Assembly (NCBI GenBank): GCA_016218925.1
Contig: JACRCR010000206.1
Coordinates: 1-39,263, forward strand
Length of the DNA: 39,263 nucleotides
Reading direction: 5' to 3'
Source: Deltaproteobacteria bacterium
GTDB taxonomy: Bacteria; Desulfobacterota; Binatia; UBA1149; CAITLU01
The notes under the pieces were generated by a model that had not been told where the DNA came from, made no database searches, and worked only from the letters and a program-made list of their open reading frames with translations. Of this stretch, positions 21,705-33,649 are shown in pieces. A program made the position numbers and the translations under genes. How positions within the stretch are numbered: the first letter of the stretch is position 1; each line of letters begins with the position of its first letter.

Positions 21705-22655
21705 ATGGACGCTCTGCTGGCCGGCCTGAGAGCTGTCGCCGAGTCTACGAGGCTGCGCCTGCTGGCGATACTGGCCGGCGGCGAGCTGACCGTCTCGGAG
21801 ATCACGCGCGTGATGCATCAGAGTCAGCCGCGCGTGAGCCGGCATCTCAAGCTGCTGTGCGATGCGGGGTTGCTCGAACGCTCGCGCGAAGGCGCCTGGG
21901 CTTTCTATCGTGTGGCCCGCAGCAGCCACGGTGGCGGACTCGCCGCGGCACTGCTCGAGTTGTTACCCGAGGACGATGCCGGGCTGGCCCGTGACCGCGA
22001 GCGTCTGGCCTTGGTGCGCAGCGAGCGCGCCGAGCGCGCTGCGGCGTACTTTCGTGAGAACGCCGAGAGATGGGACAGCATTCGCGATCTGCATGTCGGC
22101 GAAACCGCGGTGGAGCAGGCGATGCTGGAGGCTGCGGGTGCGGGCGAGTTGCCCGTGCTCGGCGACCTCGTCGATCTCGGTACCGGAACCGGCCGTGTGC
22201 TCGAACTCTTCTCGCCGCGCGTCGGCCGCGGCACCGGCATCGATTCGAGCCGCGAGATGCTCAATGTCGCCCGCGCCAACCTGGGCGCCCGCGGCATCGT
22301 CAACTGCCAGGTGCGTTTGGGCGACCTCTACGACGTTCCTATGGAAAGCGGCTGCGCCGACGTCGTCACGCTTCACCACGTCCTCCACTTTCTGGACGAT
22401 CCCGCGGCCGCGATTCGCGAGGGTGCGCGTCTGCTGCGCCCGCGCGGGCGCTTGCTGGTAGTCGATTTCGCCCCTCACGCCCTGGACTTCCTTCGCACCG
22501 AGCACGCCCACCGACGTCTCGGGCTCGCCGACGAGGAGATGGAGAGCTGGTGCAAGAGCGCCGGCCTGGCCACATGCGAGGTCCGGCATCTCGAGTCGAC
22601 CGGCGCCAACTCCCACGAAACGCTGACGGTGTCGTTGTGGACGGCGACGCGCTGA
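21705..22655 (+). CDS. ArsR-family HTH regulator fused to SAM-dependent methyltransferase
   Basis: 316 residues. Residues about 1-80 form an ArsR winged helix (LRAVAESTRLRLLAILAGGELTVSEITRVM, then QPRVSRHLKLLCDAGLL). After a linker, a class I methyltransferase domain starts near residue 145, with motif I LVDLGTGTGRVLELF and the acidic GIDSSREML. The methyltransferase may act as a SAM/SAH sensor rather than an enzyme. Position 96 bases after ahcY, and the palindrome in the ahcY promoter, point to control of the SAM cycle. Its target and ligand are inferred, not shown. Confidence 0.88.
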   Translation: MDALLAGLRAVAESTRLRLLAILAGGELTVSEITRVMHQSQPRVSRHLKLLCDAGLLERSREGAWAFYRVARSSHGGGLAAALLELLPEDDAGLARDRERLALVRSERAERAAAYFRENAERWDSIRDLHVGETAVEQAMLEAAGAGELPVLGDLVDLGTGTGRVLELFSPRVGRGTGIDSSREMLNVARANLGARGIVNCQVRLGDLYDVPMESGCADVVTLHHVLHFLDDPAAAIREGARLLRPRGRLLVVDFAPHALDFLRTEHAHRRLGLADEEMESWCKSAGLATCEVRHLESTGANSHETLTVSLWTATR

Positions 22656-22889
22656 GGCACACGCGCACGCGCGACAGCACGACCCGCATATTTCGAGCGA
22701 AGAGCACCGAAGGTTGGTTCCTGCCTCTCCCGCCTCTTGTCAAAGTCGGGGCAGGAATGTTACGTGAGCGGTCGTCCCGCCGAGCGCCGCGAGCCCTTGG
22801 GGACACCACCAAGACCCGACGAGTTCCCCGGCACTCGCGGGTCATAACGACGGTCGACATTCAAAGTCCGGACCGAAATGGAGGGATCG

Positions 22890-23603
22890 ATGCACAAGCT
22901 GATTCGAAGTGCGGCCGGCGCCGCGATGATGATGGTACTGGGTGCAGCGGTTGCGTTGGCCGCACCGACGCCCGAGCAGAAGTGCCAACAATCGAAGTTG
23001 AAGGCGCACGGCAAGCTTCTCTCCTGCCTCGCGACCAACGAGGCGGGAATGATCGGCGGCAAGGACGACGCGTCGGCCACCTGCCAGTCGAAATTCACCA
23101 CCGCGATCGGGAAGGCCGATACCAAGGCGGCGGCCGCCTCCGCATCGTGCCGCATTCTAGACAACGGCAACGGCACCTTGAGCGACCTGAACACCGGGCT
23201 GATGTGGGAACAGAAGGACGGATCTGGTGGCGGGCCCAACTTCACCGATCCGCACGATGTGGACAACCAGTACCAATGGAGCAGCAGCGGAACCATTCCC
23301 GACGGCGATACGTTCACGGACTTCCTTGCCCAGCTCAATGGCGGCACTACCTCCGATGGCACGACTACCACCGGTTGCTACGCCGGGCGCTGTGACTGGC
23401 GACTGCCGACCACCGAGGAACTGCTCGCCCTCGGCATTGTCGGCGCTGCATTCCAGCCCGACGCCGGCTCGTATCACTGGTCAGCCTCTACCGACGAGAC
23501 CGTCCCGGCGAACGCGTGGATCGTGAGCACCGGCGGGGGGCTCCCGAACTTCGATCCCAAGACGACCGCCTATCCCGTGCGTGCGGTTCGTTCGGGCCCG
23601 TAA
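22890..23603 (+). CDS. Secreted DUF1566 (Lcl-type) domain protein
   Basis: 237 residues. A signal peptide (about 1-25, ending VALAA) precedes a Cys/Lys/Ala motif region (QKCQQSKLKAHGKLLSCLA...ATCQSKF). A DUF1566 domain follows: CRILDNGNGTLSDLNTGLMWEQ, then CDWRLPTTEEL, and a YPVRAVRSG end. DUF1566 domains occur in secreted, often lectin-like or structural, proteins of deltaproteobacteria. ATG 22890 has GGAGGG 4 bases upstream, so it is preferred over ATG 22878. I do not know its ligand. It stands alone between the ArsR-methyltransferase gene and rpe. Confidence 0.8.
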   Translation: MHKLIRSAAGAAMMMVLGAAVALAAPTPEQKCQQSKLKAHGKLLSCLATNEAGMIGGKDDASATCQSKFTTAIGKADTKAAAASASCRILDNGNGTLSDLNTGLMWEQKDGSGGGPNFTDPHDVDNQYQWSSSGTIPDGDTFTDFLAQLNGGTTSDGTTTTGCYAGRCDWRLPTTEELLALGIVGAAFQPDAGSYHWSASTDETVPANAWIVSTGGGLPNFDPKTTAYPVRAVRSGP

Positions 23604-23730
23604 CTGGTTCGTCGCGTATTCAGTAGTTTTCCATCGACCTGGGTCGACTCCGGCGGATGACACGATTTCGGCTGTTTGGCGCGAGTTTCTTAAGAGGTTC
23701 GGCCTCGAGGAAACGACGGACACCCGCCGG

Positions 23731-23759
23731 TTGCCCGCCTGGCATCGTCTTCGTATAAG
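23731..23759 (+). promoter_or_regulatory. Promoter of rpe, candidate leaderless start
   Basis: TTGCCC (23731-23736), 17-base spacer, TATAAG (23754-23759). The rpe GTG starts only 5 bases after the -10, so transcription should begin on or at the start codon. This suggests a leaderless mRNA with a GTG start. Confidence 0.6.
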
Positions 23760-23764
23760 GCGCC

Positions 23765-24475
23765 GTGCCACTGATCGCTCCCTCGATTCTCTCGGCGGAT
23801 TTCGGTCGTCTCGGCGACGAAGTGAAGGCCGTGGCCGCCGCCGGTGCCGACTGGATCCACATAGACGTGATGGACGGACACTTCGTCGACAATCTGACGA
23901 TCGGTCCGGTTGTCGTCGCCGGCATCCGCGATCTGACCACGCTGCCGCTCGACGTGCATCTGATGATCGAGGAGCCCGAGAAATACGCACCGCGTTTTCT
24001 CGAAGCGCTGCATCGCAGCGATGGTAAGCACGCCGAGCGTTACGTTTCGGTGCACTGGGAAGTGGTCGGCAGCGTGGCCGGCGCCGAGCGCGCGTTTCGC
24101 ATCATCGAACAGCACGGCGCCAGACCCGGCATCGTCATCAACCCCGGTACCGCGGTGGACGGCGTATTGCCGCTGGTCGAACGTGCGGCGCTGATCCTGG
24201 TGATGAGCGTCGAGCCGGGCTGGGGAGGACAGCCTTTCGACGAGTCCTCGCTTCCAAAGCTGCGTGCGCTTGCCGAAGCCAGGGCCCGGTGCGGCAGTTC
24301 GTGCCTGCTCGAGATCGACGGAGGCATCAGCGCCGAGACGGCGCCGCAACGCCCGGTATCTACCGCGACCGCCGCCGCGCAGGCCGGTGCCGACGTGCTG
24401 GTGGCTGGCTCGGCGGTGTTTCGCAGCAAGAACTACACGGCGACTATCGCCGCCCTTCGCGGCGGCCCGGAATAG
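23765..24475 (+). CDS. rpe: Ribulose-phosphate 3-epimerase
   Basis: 236 residues, TIM barrel. It interconverts ribulose-5-phosphate and xylulose-5-phosphate. Motifs: IAPSILSADFGRLGDEV, WIHIDVMDGHFVDNLTIGP with the catalytic Asp, LDVHLMIEEP, VMSVEPGWGGQPF, and LLEIDGGISAE with the second catalytic Asp. It supplies pentose phosphate metabolism, including the ribulose-5-phosphate that KdsD uses. The start is GTG 23765, the only good start before the signature. A stretch near residues 79-92 is longer than in most family members. Confidence 0.93.
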   Translation: MPLIAPSILSADFGRLGDEVKAVAAAGADWIHIDVMDGHFVDNLTIGPVVVAGIRDLTTLPLDVHLMIEEPEKYAPRFLEALHRSDGKHAERYVSVHWEVVGSVAGAERAFRIIEQHGARPGIVINPGTAVDGVLPLVERAALILVMSVEPGWGGQPFDESSLPKLRALAEARARCGSSCLLEIDGGISAETAPQRPVSTATAAAQAGADVLVAGSAVFRSKNYTATIAALRGGPE

Positions 24476-24641
24476 GTTTCCCGGCCCCCGGACGGCGCGC
24501 CGTCAGCACCCTCGCGCGCGCCGCTGCAGGGCGCGTGGTCGGCACGGCCGCGCGTTGTCGCGCCGTCGCTCGGGGCTGCCCGCGGGCTTCGCTTTCCTGC
24601 CCTGCCGTGTTATTCGGTCCGGTCTTTCAGGAATCCCGAAT

Positions 24642-24718
24642 CGGGGTGTAGCTCAGCCTGGTAGAGCACTGCGTTCGGGACGCAGGAGCCGGAGGTTCAA
24701 ATCCTCTCACCCCGACCA
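24642..24718 (+). tRNA. tRNA-Pro (anticodon CGG)
   Basis: A full cloverleaf can be drawn. Acceptor CGGGGTG pairs with CACCCCG, the D arm is GCTC...GAGC, and the anticodon stem CTGCG/CGCAG holds loop TTCGGGA with CGG. The T arm is GGAGG/CCTCT with loop TTCAAAT, and an encoded CCA follows the discriminator A. CGG reads CCG proline codons. Confidence 0.95.
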
Positions 24719-24753
24719 CTTTTCCTCCCGATGATGCCTACCCGCGTTGCCGC

Positions 24754-25566
24754 GTGATTTACGGCCCCAACCTCGGCTGCCTGCTGTTTCTACTGCTGAT
24801 TCTGGCCGTAGGGGGCGGGCCGCTGCTGATCGGCCTGGCCCGCCTGGCGCTGTTCTTCGCGGTGTTCACCATGGCGGCGGCGGCCATCGGCAGTTGGTGG
24901 CTGCGGCGCCACGCGGTGCGCCTGTACACCAGCAGCCAGTCCGAGCGCCACAACCGCTACGTCGAAACGCTGGTATCGCTGCTGGTGCGGCTTGCCCAGG
25001 TCGACGGCCCGCTGGATCGCCGCGAGGTGACGGTGATCCGCCATTTCTTCGAGCGCGACCTTGGATATCAGGCAGAGCGCCTGCTGTGGGTCCGCGATCT
25101 CATCAAGGAGGCACAGACCTCCACCGAATCGGTGGCGGAGCTTTGCGAGAGACTGGTCGGCGACTTCGACTTCCAGGCGCGCCTGATCACGATCGAGGTG
25201 CTGACGCGCGTAGCCCAGGCCGATGGCGACGTGAGCCCAGCCGAAGCGGCCTTCCTCGAGGAAGTCGCTCAGCGTCTCGGGCTCGGACCGTTCATGCGGG
25301 GCTTTGGCCGGCGGGGCCGCTTCGAGGAGACACGAGGCTTCGGCACCATGCCTCGCGAATCGACCGCAGACGCCCTGGCCGTACTCGGCCTGGAGCCGGG
25401 GGCCGGCGCCGACGAGATCAAGCAGGCTTGGCGACGCCTGTCGATGGAGAACCATCCGGACCGTGTCACACACCTTGGCGAGGAGTTCCGGCGCGTGGCG
25501 GAAGAGCGCATGCGGCGCATCAACGCCGCCTACGACGTGCTGAAGTCGGTGGGTATGGTCACGTGA
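24754..25566 (+). CDS. Membrane-anchored TerB/DnaJ-domain (DjlA-like) protein
   Basis: 270 residues. One or two N-terminal hydrophobic helices (LGCLLFLLLILAVGGG and ALFFAVFTMAAAAIGSWW) anchor it. A TerB-like helical domain spans about 65-175 (LVRLAQVDGPLDRREVTVIRHFF and LTRVAQADGDVSPAEAAFLEEV, both with DG-type loops). A C-terminal J domain has ALAVLGLEPGAGADEIKQAWRRLSMENHPDRV with the HPD triad needed to stimulate DnaK. This is the architecture of DjlA, a membrane co-chaperone. GTG 24754 starts 35 bases after the tRNA. Confidence 0.88.
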   Translation: MIYGPNLGCLLFLLLILAVGGGPLLIGLARLALFFAVFTMAAAAIGSWWLRRHAVRLYTSSQSERHNRYVETLVSLLVRLAQVDGPLDRREVTVIRHFFERDLGYQAERLLWVRDLIKEAQTSTESVAELCERLVGDFDFQARLITIEVLTRVAQADGDVSPAEAAFLEEVAQRLGLGPFMRGFGRRGRFEETRGFGTMPRESTADALAVLGLEPGAGADEIKQAWRRLSMENHPDRVTHLGEEFRRVAEERMRRINAAYDVLKSVGMVT

Positions 25567-25619
25567 CGAGTCTGCCCACATGCCGTGCAGTGCCGTGTTT
25601 AGAGGCAGAGCGACGCTAA

Positions 25620-26156
<537 letters not shown>

Positions 26157-26212
26157 CGAGAAGCGCCGCCGTCAGGTCAGTGGATTCGCACTCGCAACGA
26201 ACGTAGCTATCA

Positions 26213-26275
26213 CAAAGTTCGCGCAATGTTTGCCGCAAAGTTCGCCGCAACCTATTCCGCGATGTTTTCGCAACG
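26213..26275 (+). promoter_or_regulatory. Repeat-bearing leader of glnA
   Basis: CAAAGTTCGC occurs at 26213-26222 and again at 26236-26245, a 23-base period. The related blocks GCAATGTTTGC (26223-26233) and GCGATGTTTTCGC (26259-26271) lie between and after them. The spacing of about two helical turns fits protein binding to one DNA face. A weak sigma-70-like pair (TTGCCG, 17 bases, TATTCC) overlaps the second copy. Confidence 0.4.
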
Positions 26276-26329
26276 CAGCCAGCGCGACGTAGACATCGAA
26301 TCGTCAGCACCAGAGGAGGACCATAACCA

Positions 26330-27742
26330 ATGACAGCGAAGGAAGCCCTGAAGTTCGCCAAAGAGAACCACGCCGAAGTGGTGGACTTCAAGTTCTGTGA
26401 TCTGCTGGGAACCTGGCAGCACTTCAGCATACCGATAAGCGAGTTCGAAGAAGAGATCTTCGAAGAGGGTCTGGGATTCGACGGCTCGTCGATCCGCGGC
26501 TGGAAGGCGATCAACGCCTCCGACATGCTGGTGATCCCCGAAGCCAAGACCGTACGCATGGACCCGTTCATGGAGCGGCCCACGCTTTCGGTGATCTGCG
26601 ACATCGAAGACCCTCTGACCCGCGAACGTTACTCGCGCGACCCGCGCAACATCGCGCGCAAAGCCGCCGAATTCCTGCGTTCGACCGGCCTGGCCGATAC
26701 CGCGTTCTTCGGACCCGAGCCCGAGTTCTTCATCTTCGACTCGGCCCGCTTCCAGACCAGCACCAACATGGGCTACTACGAGCTCGACTCGATCGAAGGC
26801 TGCTGGAACTCCGCCGACGACGGCGGGCAGAACCTCGGCTACAAGATCCGCTACAAGGAAGGCTACTTCCCGGTGGCGCCTACCGATCACTTCCAGGACA
26901 TCCGCACCGAGATGTGCCAGCTCATGGAGCAGGTCGGCATCCGCGTAGAGCGCCAGCACCACGAGGTCGCCACCGCAGGTCAGGCTGAGATCGACGTACG
27001 CTTCTCGCCGCTCGTCGAGATGGGCGACATCCTGATGTGGTACAAGTACATCGTGAAGAACGTGGCGCGCCGCCACGGCCGCACCGCTACCTTCATGCCG
27101 AAGCCTCTGTTCGGCGACAACGGCTCGGGCATGCACTGCCACCAGTCGCTGTGGAAGGACGGCAAGCCGTTGTTCGCGGGTGACAAGTACGGCGGCATGT
27201 CGCAGATGGCGCTGCACTACACCGCCGGCATCCTGCACCACGCCAAGGCGTTGTGCGCGATCACCAACCCGACGATGAACTCGTACCACCGTCTGGTGCC
27301 GGGCTTCGAAGCGCCGGTGAACCTGGCCTACTCGAGCCGCAACCGCTCGGCTTCGGTACGCATCCCGATGTACTCGCCGTCGCCGAAGTCCAAGCGCATC
27401 GAGGTGCGTTTCCCGGACCCGGCCGCCAACGGCTACCTCGCGTTCTCGGCGATGCTGATGGCCGGTCTCGACGGCATCGAGCGCAAGCTCGATCCGGGCC
27501 AGCCGCTGGACAAGGACATCTACGCGCTGTCCAAGGCCGAGTTGAAGGACGTCCCGAGCGTTCCCGGTTCGCTCGCCGATGCGCTCGCCGCGTTGGAGAA
27601 GGACCACGCGTTCCTGCTCAAGGGCGACGTGTTCACCGAGGACTTCCTGTCGACCTGGATCGAGTTCAAGCGCACGCGTGAAATCGATCCGATCCGGCTG
27701 CGCCCGCATCCCCACGAGTTCGAGATGTACTACGACTGCTGA
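26330..27742 (+). CDS. glnA: Glutamine synthetase, type I
   Basis: 470 residues. It makes glutamine from glutamate, ammonia and ATP as a dodecamer. Motifs: [40 protein letters not shown], the ATP-binding [17 protein letters not shown], and the glutamate-binding region NRSASVRIP. The Tyr in LDKDIYALS matches the adenylylation site of the GSI-beta type, so PII and an adenylyltransferase probably control it. ATG 26330 has AGGAGG 11 bases upstream. A strong terminator follows. Confidence 0.97.
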   Translation: MTAKEALKFAKENHAEVVDFKFCDLLGTWQHFSIPISEFEEEIFEEGLGFDGSSIRGWKAINASDMLVIPEAKTVRMDPFMERPTLSVICDIEDPLTRERYSRDPRNIARKAAEFLRSTGLADTAFFGPEPEFFIFDSARFQTSTNMGYYELDSIEGCWNSADDGGQNLGYKIRYKEGYFPVAPTDHFQDIRTEMCQLMEQVGIRVERQHHEVATAGQAEIDVRFSPLVEMGDILMWYKYIVKNVARRHGRTATFMPKPLFGDNGSGMHCHQSLWKDGKPLFAGDKYGGMSQMALHYTAGILHHAKALCAITNPTMNSYHRLVPGFEAPVNLAYSSRNRSASVRIPMYSPSPKSKRIEVRFPDPAANGYLAFSAMLMAGLDGIERKLDPGQPLDKDIYALSKAELKDVPSVPGSLADALAALEKDHAFLLKGDVFTEDFLSTWIEFKRTREIDPIRLRPHPHEFEMYYDC

Positions 27743-27770
27743 AGTCGCAGCGACTCCGGCCTCACGCAAG

Positions 27771-27813
27771 AACGGCCCGCCACCTTCACCGGTGGCGGGC
27801 CGTTCGCGTTTTT
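27771..27813 (+). terminator. Intrinsic terminator of glnA
   Basis: A perfect 14-bp GC-rich stem (AACGGCCCGCCACC at 27771-27784 with its complement at 27791-27804), loop TTCACC, then CGCG and a run of five T. It lies 28 bases after the glnA stop. Confidence 0.92.
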
Positions 27814-27912
27814 CAGGCTGAGCGCTGATCGCCAACTCGGCCCGCCCGTGTGGCGAGTCCGAATCAACTTCGAGTCGTGTTGGCGCGGCTGGCGCGGCTG
27901 AAAATCAACTTC

Positions 27913-29088
27913 TCAAAGGCACGAATACAGCGCGTCGATCAGACGGCGATTGGTCGGGTTGTGCCAGCGCGGTCCCATGCGGTTCATCACGTAGCCGAAC
28001 GCCACGCCGGCCACCGGGTCGGCGAATCCGACCGAGCCGCCGGCGCCGAAATGCCCGAACACGCCGGGATTCGAACCGATCGGGCGCTCGGGCGTCGGAA
28101 TCTGAAATCCCAGGCCGAACCTGCTCGGTCGATCCAGCACTGCGTCCAACCCGTTGACGTGCTCGGTTGTCGCCTCCTGGAGAACGCTGCGGCCGACGAT
28201 CTCGATCCCGTCGATGGTGCCTCCCGCACACAGCGCCGCGTACACCCGCGCCACGCCGCGGGCCGTGGCGTGGGCGTTCGCCGAGGGAATCTCCGCGCGA
28301 CGCCACGGTGAAGTGTTGACCACGTCGTGGCCGGAGAAGCCGCGCGGATTGAAGTAGGTGTTGAACCGCATCAGTTGTTCGTCGCTCATCTGTTCGATGC
28401 CGAAGTCGGGAATCCCCAGATCCGGCAGCCAGACGAACTCTGCCACGCGCGCTTCGTCGCCCGGCGCCACGCCGATGTAGACGTCCGCACCAAGCGGGCC
28501 AGTGATTTCGTCGCGCAGAAACGTTCCGAGCGTGCGGGCGCCGCGGGCAGTGCCGGCCGAGGCACGGCGCACCACTTCGCCGACCAGAAAGCCGAAGGTG
28601 TTGACGTGATAGCCGTGCCTGGTTCCGGGCGTCCACCACGGCTCCTGCGCCGCCAGCGCCTCGGTCATCACCTGCCAGTCGAACATCGCGTCGTCCGCCA
28701 GCTGGCGGCGAATCGCGGGAAGTCCGGCCTGATGACACAGGAGCTGGCGGACAGTGATGGCTTCTTTGCCGGCGGTCGCGAACTCCGGCCAGTAGCGCGC
28801 AACCGGCGCGTCCAGGTCGATGAGACCGCGGTCGACGAGCACCAGCGCACAAAGGGTCGTAAAGGCCTTCCCCACCGAGAAGACGTCCGCCAGCGTGTCG
28901 CGCTGCCACGGCGAGCATCGCTGTGGATCAACGTGGCCACCCCACAGATCCACGACGGTGTGTCCGTCCTTGATCAGCGTGACCGCCGCGCCGTATTCGT
29001 CGTTCTCCTCGAAGTTGGTCGCGAAGGCTTCGCGGATCGCCGCAAACCTTGCGTCGCACTTGCCTTCGATGGCGGGGATGGTGCCCAT
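27913..29088 (-). CDS. Beta-lactamase-fold serine hydrolase (class C / EstB-like)
   Basis: 391 residues. The catalytic SxxK is S71-V-G-K74 in DVFSVGKAFTTL. The second motif is near YHVN (HGYHVNTFG, about 155), and a late HFGAGGS takes the place of KTG. That set is typical of esterases and carboxypeptidase-like members of the family rather than true beta-lactamases. No signal peptide is visible, so it is probably cytoplasmic, and the substrate is unknown. It ends 100 bases from the glnA terminator and starts 7 bases before the lspA stop. Confidence 0.88.
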   Translation of the reverse strand: MGTIPAIEGKCDARFAAIREAFATNFEENDEYGAAVTLIKDGHTVVDLWGGHVDPQRCSPWQRDTLADVFSVGKAFTTLCALVLVDRGLIDLDAPVARYWPEFATAGKEAITVRQLLCHQAGLPAIRRQLADDAMFDWQVMTEALAAQEPWWTPGTRHGYHVNTFGFLVGEVVRRASAGTARGARTLGTFLRDEITGPLGADVYIGVAPGDEARVAEFVWLPDLGIPDFGIEQMSDEQLMRFNTYFNPRGFSGHDVVNTSPWRRAEIPSANAHATARGVARVYAALCAGGTIDGIEIVGRSVLQEATTEHVNGLDAVLDRPSRFGLGFQIPTPERPIGSNPGVFGHFGAGGSVGFADPVAGVAFGYVMNRMGPRWHNPTNRRLIDALYSCL

Positions 29089-29095
29089 CTAAAAC

Positions 29096-29596
29096 CTAGT
29101 CGCTCGCTTCGCGGGAGGAACGCAGTGCGCTGATGACGAGCAGCGCAACACCGACGGTGATCGCGCTGTCGGCTACATTGAATGCCGGCCAGTGCCAGCC
29201 GCGCACGTAGACATCGAGAAAGTCCACCACCTCTCCGAAGCGGATGCGGTCGTAGAGATTGCCCGCCGCCCCGCCGATCACCAAGGTCAGGGCGGCGCGC
29301 TGAATCAGATCCTGCACGGGCGTCTTACGCAGCATCCACACCAGCAGTGCCACCGTGCCGAGCGCGAAGACGATGAAGAACGCCTGCCCCCAGAGGCCGG
29401 GAAGATCCGCCAGCAAGCCGAAGGCTCCGCCGCGGTTGCGCACGTAGGTCAGCGAGAACAGGCCTGGAATCAGCACCGTGGATTCGCCGACCCCGTCGCC
29501 TTCGAAGAAGTCCAGGATCAGCCCCTTCGTGATCTGATCGGCGACGAAGACCAACACGGCTAACAGCACTGCGCTACGACCCTTCAACGTCCACAC
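29096..29596 (-). CDS. lspA: Lipoprotein signal peptidase II
   Basis: 166 residues with four membrane helices. The catalytic Asp residues are in GEVVDFLDVYV (Asp125) and FNVADSAITVG (Asp143); the conserved GGAAGNLYDRI precedes them. LspA removes signal peptides from prolipoproteins, which would include the Wza-like lipoprotein here. The GTG start at 29596 is 12 bases after the ileS stop; ileS-lspA is a widely conserved pair. Confidence 0.96.
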   Translation of the reverse strand: MWTLKGRSAVLLAVLVFVADQITKGLILDFFEGDGVGESTVLIPGLFSLTYVRNRGGAFGLLADLPGLWGQAFFIVFALGTVALLVWMLRKTPVQDLIQRAALTLVIGGAAGNLYDRIRFGEVVDFLDVYVRGWHWPAFNVADSAITVGVALLVISALRSSREASD

Positions 29597-29608
29597 TCCC
29601 GCCTCAGG

Positions 29609-32398
<2,790 letters not shown>

Positions 32399-32480
32399 GG
32401 GTCCAGGGCTCGCGGCGTCGTTGGGCTCGAACGACAGGCGAAAATACCTAGTTCGCTGGCGTTGCCGGAGGGGTGGTCGG

Positions 32481-32509
32481 CTCATACCAACGCCGCCCCG
32501 GGCTGGCAA
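32481..32509 (-). promoter_or_regulatory. Promoter of ileS-lspA
   Basis: On the minus strand, TTGCCA (32509-32504), 17-base spacer, TATGAG (32486-32481). The leader to the ileS ATG is about 75 bases. It is divergent from the small gene at 32541. Confidence 0.45.
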
Positions 32510-32540
32510 CCCTCGCCGGTCCGCGCTAAGGAGGGCCGCG

Positions 32541-32753
32541 ATGGCAAAGCGACTCCAGCTCAACTTCCGCCAGACCGGACCCACCATGGTAGACGAGAAC
32601 GGGCAGCCCCGTCCGTGCGCGATGGGGGTTCAATGGGTGAACGAGCACACGCTCCAGACGCTGCACAAGGTGTCCGTTCCGCGCACCGATGCCAAAGGGC
32701 AGCCGATCCGACCCGCCGGTGGCGCGGACGACTCTGCTTCACGCAAGTCCTGA
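32541..32753 (+). CDS. Small conserved hypothetical protein
   Basis: 70 residues: starts MAKRLQLNFRQTGPTMVDENG, has GVQWVNEHTLQTLHKVSVP in the middle, and ends with a hydrophilic tail. No known domain is recognised. A strong Shine-Dalgarno, AAGGAGGG at 32528-32535, 5 bases before ATG 32541, makes the start convincing. It is divergent from ileS and converges on the DUF3553-like gene, leaving 10 bases between their stops. Confidence 0.7.
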   Translation: MAKRLQLNFRQTGPTMVDENGQPRPCAMGVQWVNEHTLQTLHKVSVPRTDAKGQPIRPAGGADDSASRKS

Positions 32754-32763
32754 GCGCCGCCGA

Positions 32764-33054
32764 TCACTCTCGCGAATTGGCCAGCCGTCCCCGCGATCGC
32801 GCCGGGACTTTTCCCATCTTGTCCCAATCGAAGGTCATCTCGCGGCGCAGGCCCATGAAGTAGCCGCACATCTCGTGGTCGAGATCGTTGTGGAAGGTAC
32901 GCTGGACGCCGTCCTCGAACATGATGCGCACCAGACAGGTGCCGCCGACGATGGTGGAGGTCATCTCCTCGACCACGGTTCCGGAGCCCCAACTCTCGCG
33001 AGCCTGATGATAGACCCGGTCCCCGAGTCGCAGGTATAGACGCTTCCCGTCCAT
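32764..33054 (-). CDS. DUF3553-like small protein
   Basis: 96 residues. The segment LRLGDRVYHQARESWGSGTVVEEM...TCLVRIMFEDGVQRTFHNDLDHEMCGYFMGLRRE reads like a small SH3/Tudor-type beta domain of the DUF3553 kind (position of GDRV, W-G-x-G, then a beta hairpin), which occurs at the C-terminus of some UvrD helicases and alone. Function is unknown. A -10-like TATGGT lies 8 bases before the ATG, so it may also be leaderless, but the -35 is weak. Confidence 0.65.
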   Translation of the reverse strand: MDGKRLYLRLGDRVYHQARESWGSGTVVEEMTSTIVGGTCLVRIMFEDGVQRTFHNDLDHEMCGYFMGLRREMTFDWDKMGKVPARSRGRLANSRE

Positions 33055-33229
33055 GCCGCGCCACCATACACGGCGCCCCGCTTTCTGACCAGGAATTTTC
33101 TACGCGAAGGCGTCTCGAAATCGGGCGGGCGGTTACCGCGACGCTTGCGCTGGTGCCGGACAACAATGGCGCCCGAATGATGTCTCCGTTATTGCTCCGC
33201 GTGCGGACCGCCGCACCAGGAGACCGACC

Positions 33230-33628
33230 ATGGCAGTAGAAGTTCCGGCATCCCATCGTGATCTGCTCAGCAAGAAGGCGTTTGCTCACCTGGCGACCGT
33301 GACGGCCGACGGCCGTCCTCAGGTAACGCCGGTTTGGTTCGATTTCGACGGCACGTTCATCCGCGTGAATTCCGCGCGCGGGCGCGCCAAGGACAAACAC
33401 ATGCGCCGCGACGGCCGCGTCGCGCTTTCGATCCTCGATCCCGACAACGCCTACCGCTACCTGGAGATCGGCGGCGCGGTCGTCGACATCACCGAGACCG
33501 GCGCCGACGCGCACATCGACGCGCTTGCGAAGACCTACATGGGAGTGGACACGTATCCGTTCCATCAAGCCGGCGTGCAGCGAGTGATCTACAAGATCGA
33601 GCCGCTACGCTTCTCAACGATGGGCTGA
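33230..33628 (+). CDS. PPOX-class (pyridoxamine-5'-phosphate oxidase fold) F420/FMN-dependent protein
   Basis: 132 residues, split-barrel flavin-binding fold. Typical motifs are FAHLATVTADGRPQVTPVWFDFDG, RVNSARGRAKDKHMRRDGRVALSILDPDN, and a C-terminal YKIEPLRFS. This pattern is that of PPOX-class F420-dependent reductases or related proteins; the cofactor cannot be settled from the sequence. ATG 33230 has AGGAG at 8 bases. It stands alone. Confidence 0.85.
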   Translation: MAVEVPASHRDLLSKKAFAHLATVTADGRPQVTPVWFDFDGTFIRVNSARGRAKDKHMRRDGRVALSILDPDNAYRYLEIGGAVVDITETGADAHIDALAKTYMGVDTYPFHQAGVQRVIYKIEPLRFSTMG

Positions 33629-33649
33629 GACCGCGACGCCGCCGGCGTG

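Noticed and set aside
20172-21929. Long open frame opposite ahcY
   Set aside because: Antisense shadow; it also overlaps the ArsR-methyltransferase start with no Shine-Dalgarno.
26181-26196. Sigma-54 promoter upstream of glnA
   Set aside because: Only the GG-N10-GC spacing fits; the flanks (TGGATT, TCGCA) are poor compared with the glnB site.
26252-27835. Long open frame opposite glnA
   Set aside because: Antisense shadow that also runs through the glnA terminator.
32399-32540. T-box leader of ileS
   Set aside because: No specifier loop, antiterminator or T-box motif can be seen in the 142 bases; only a plain promoter.
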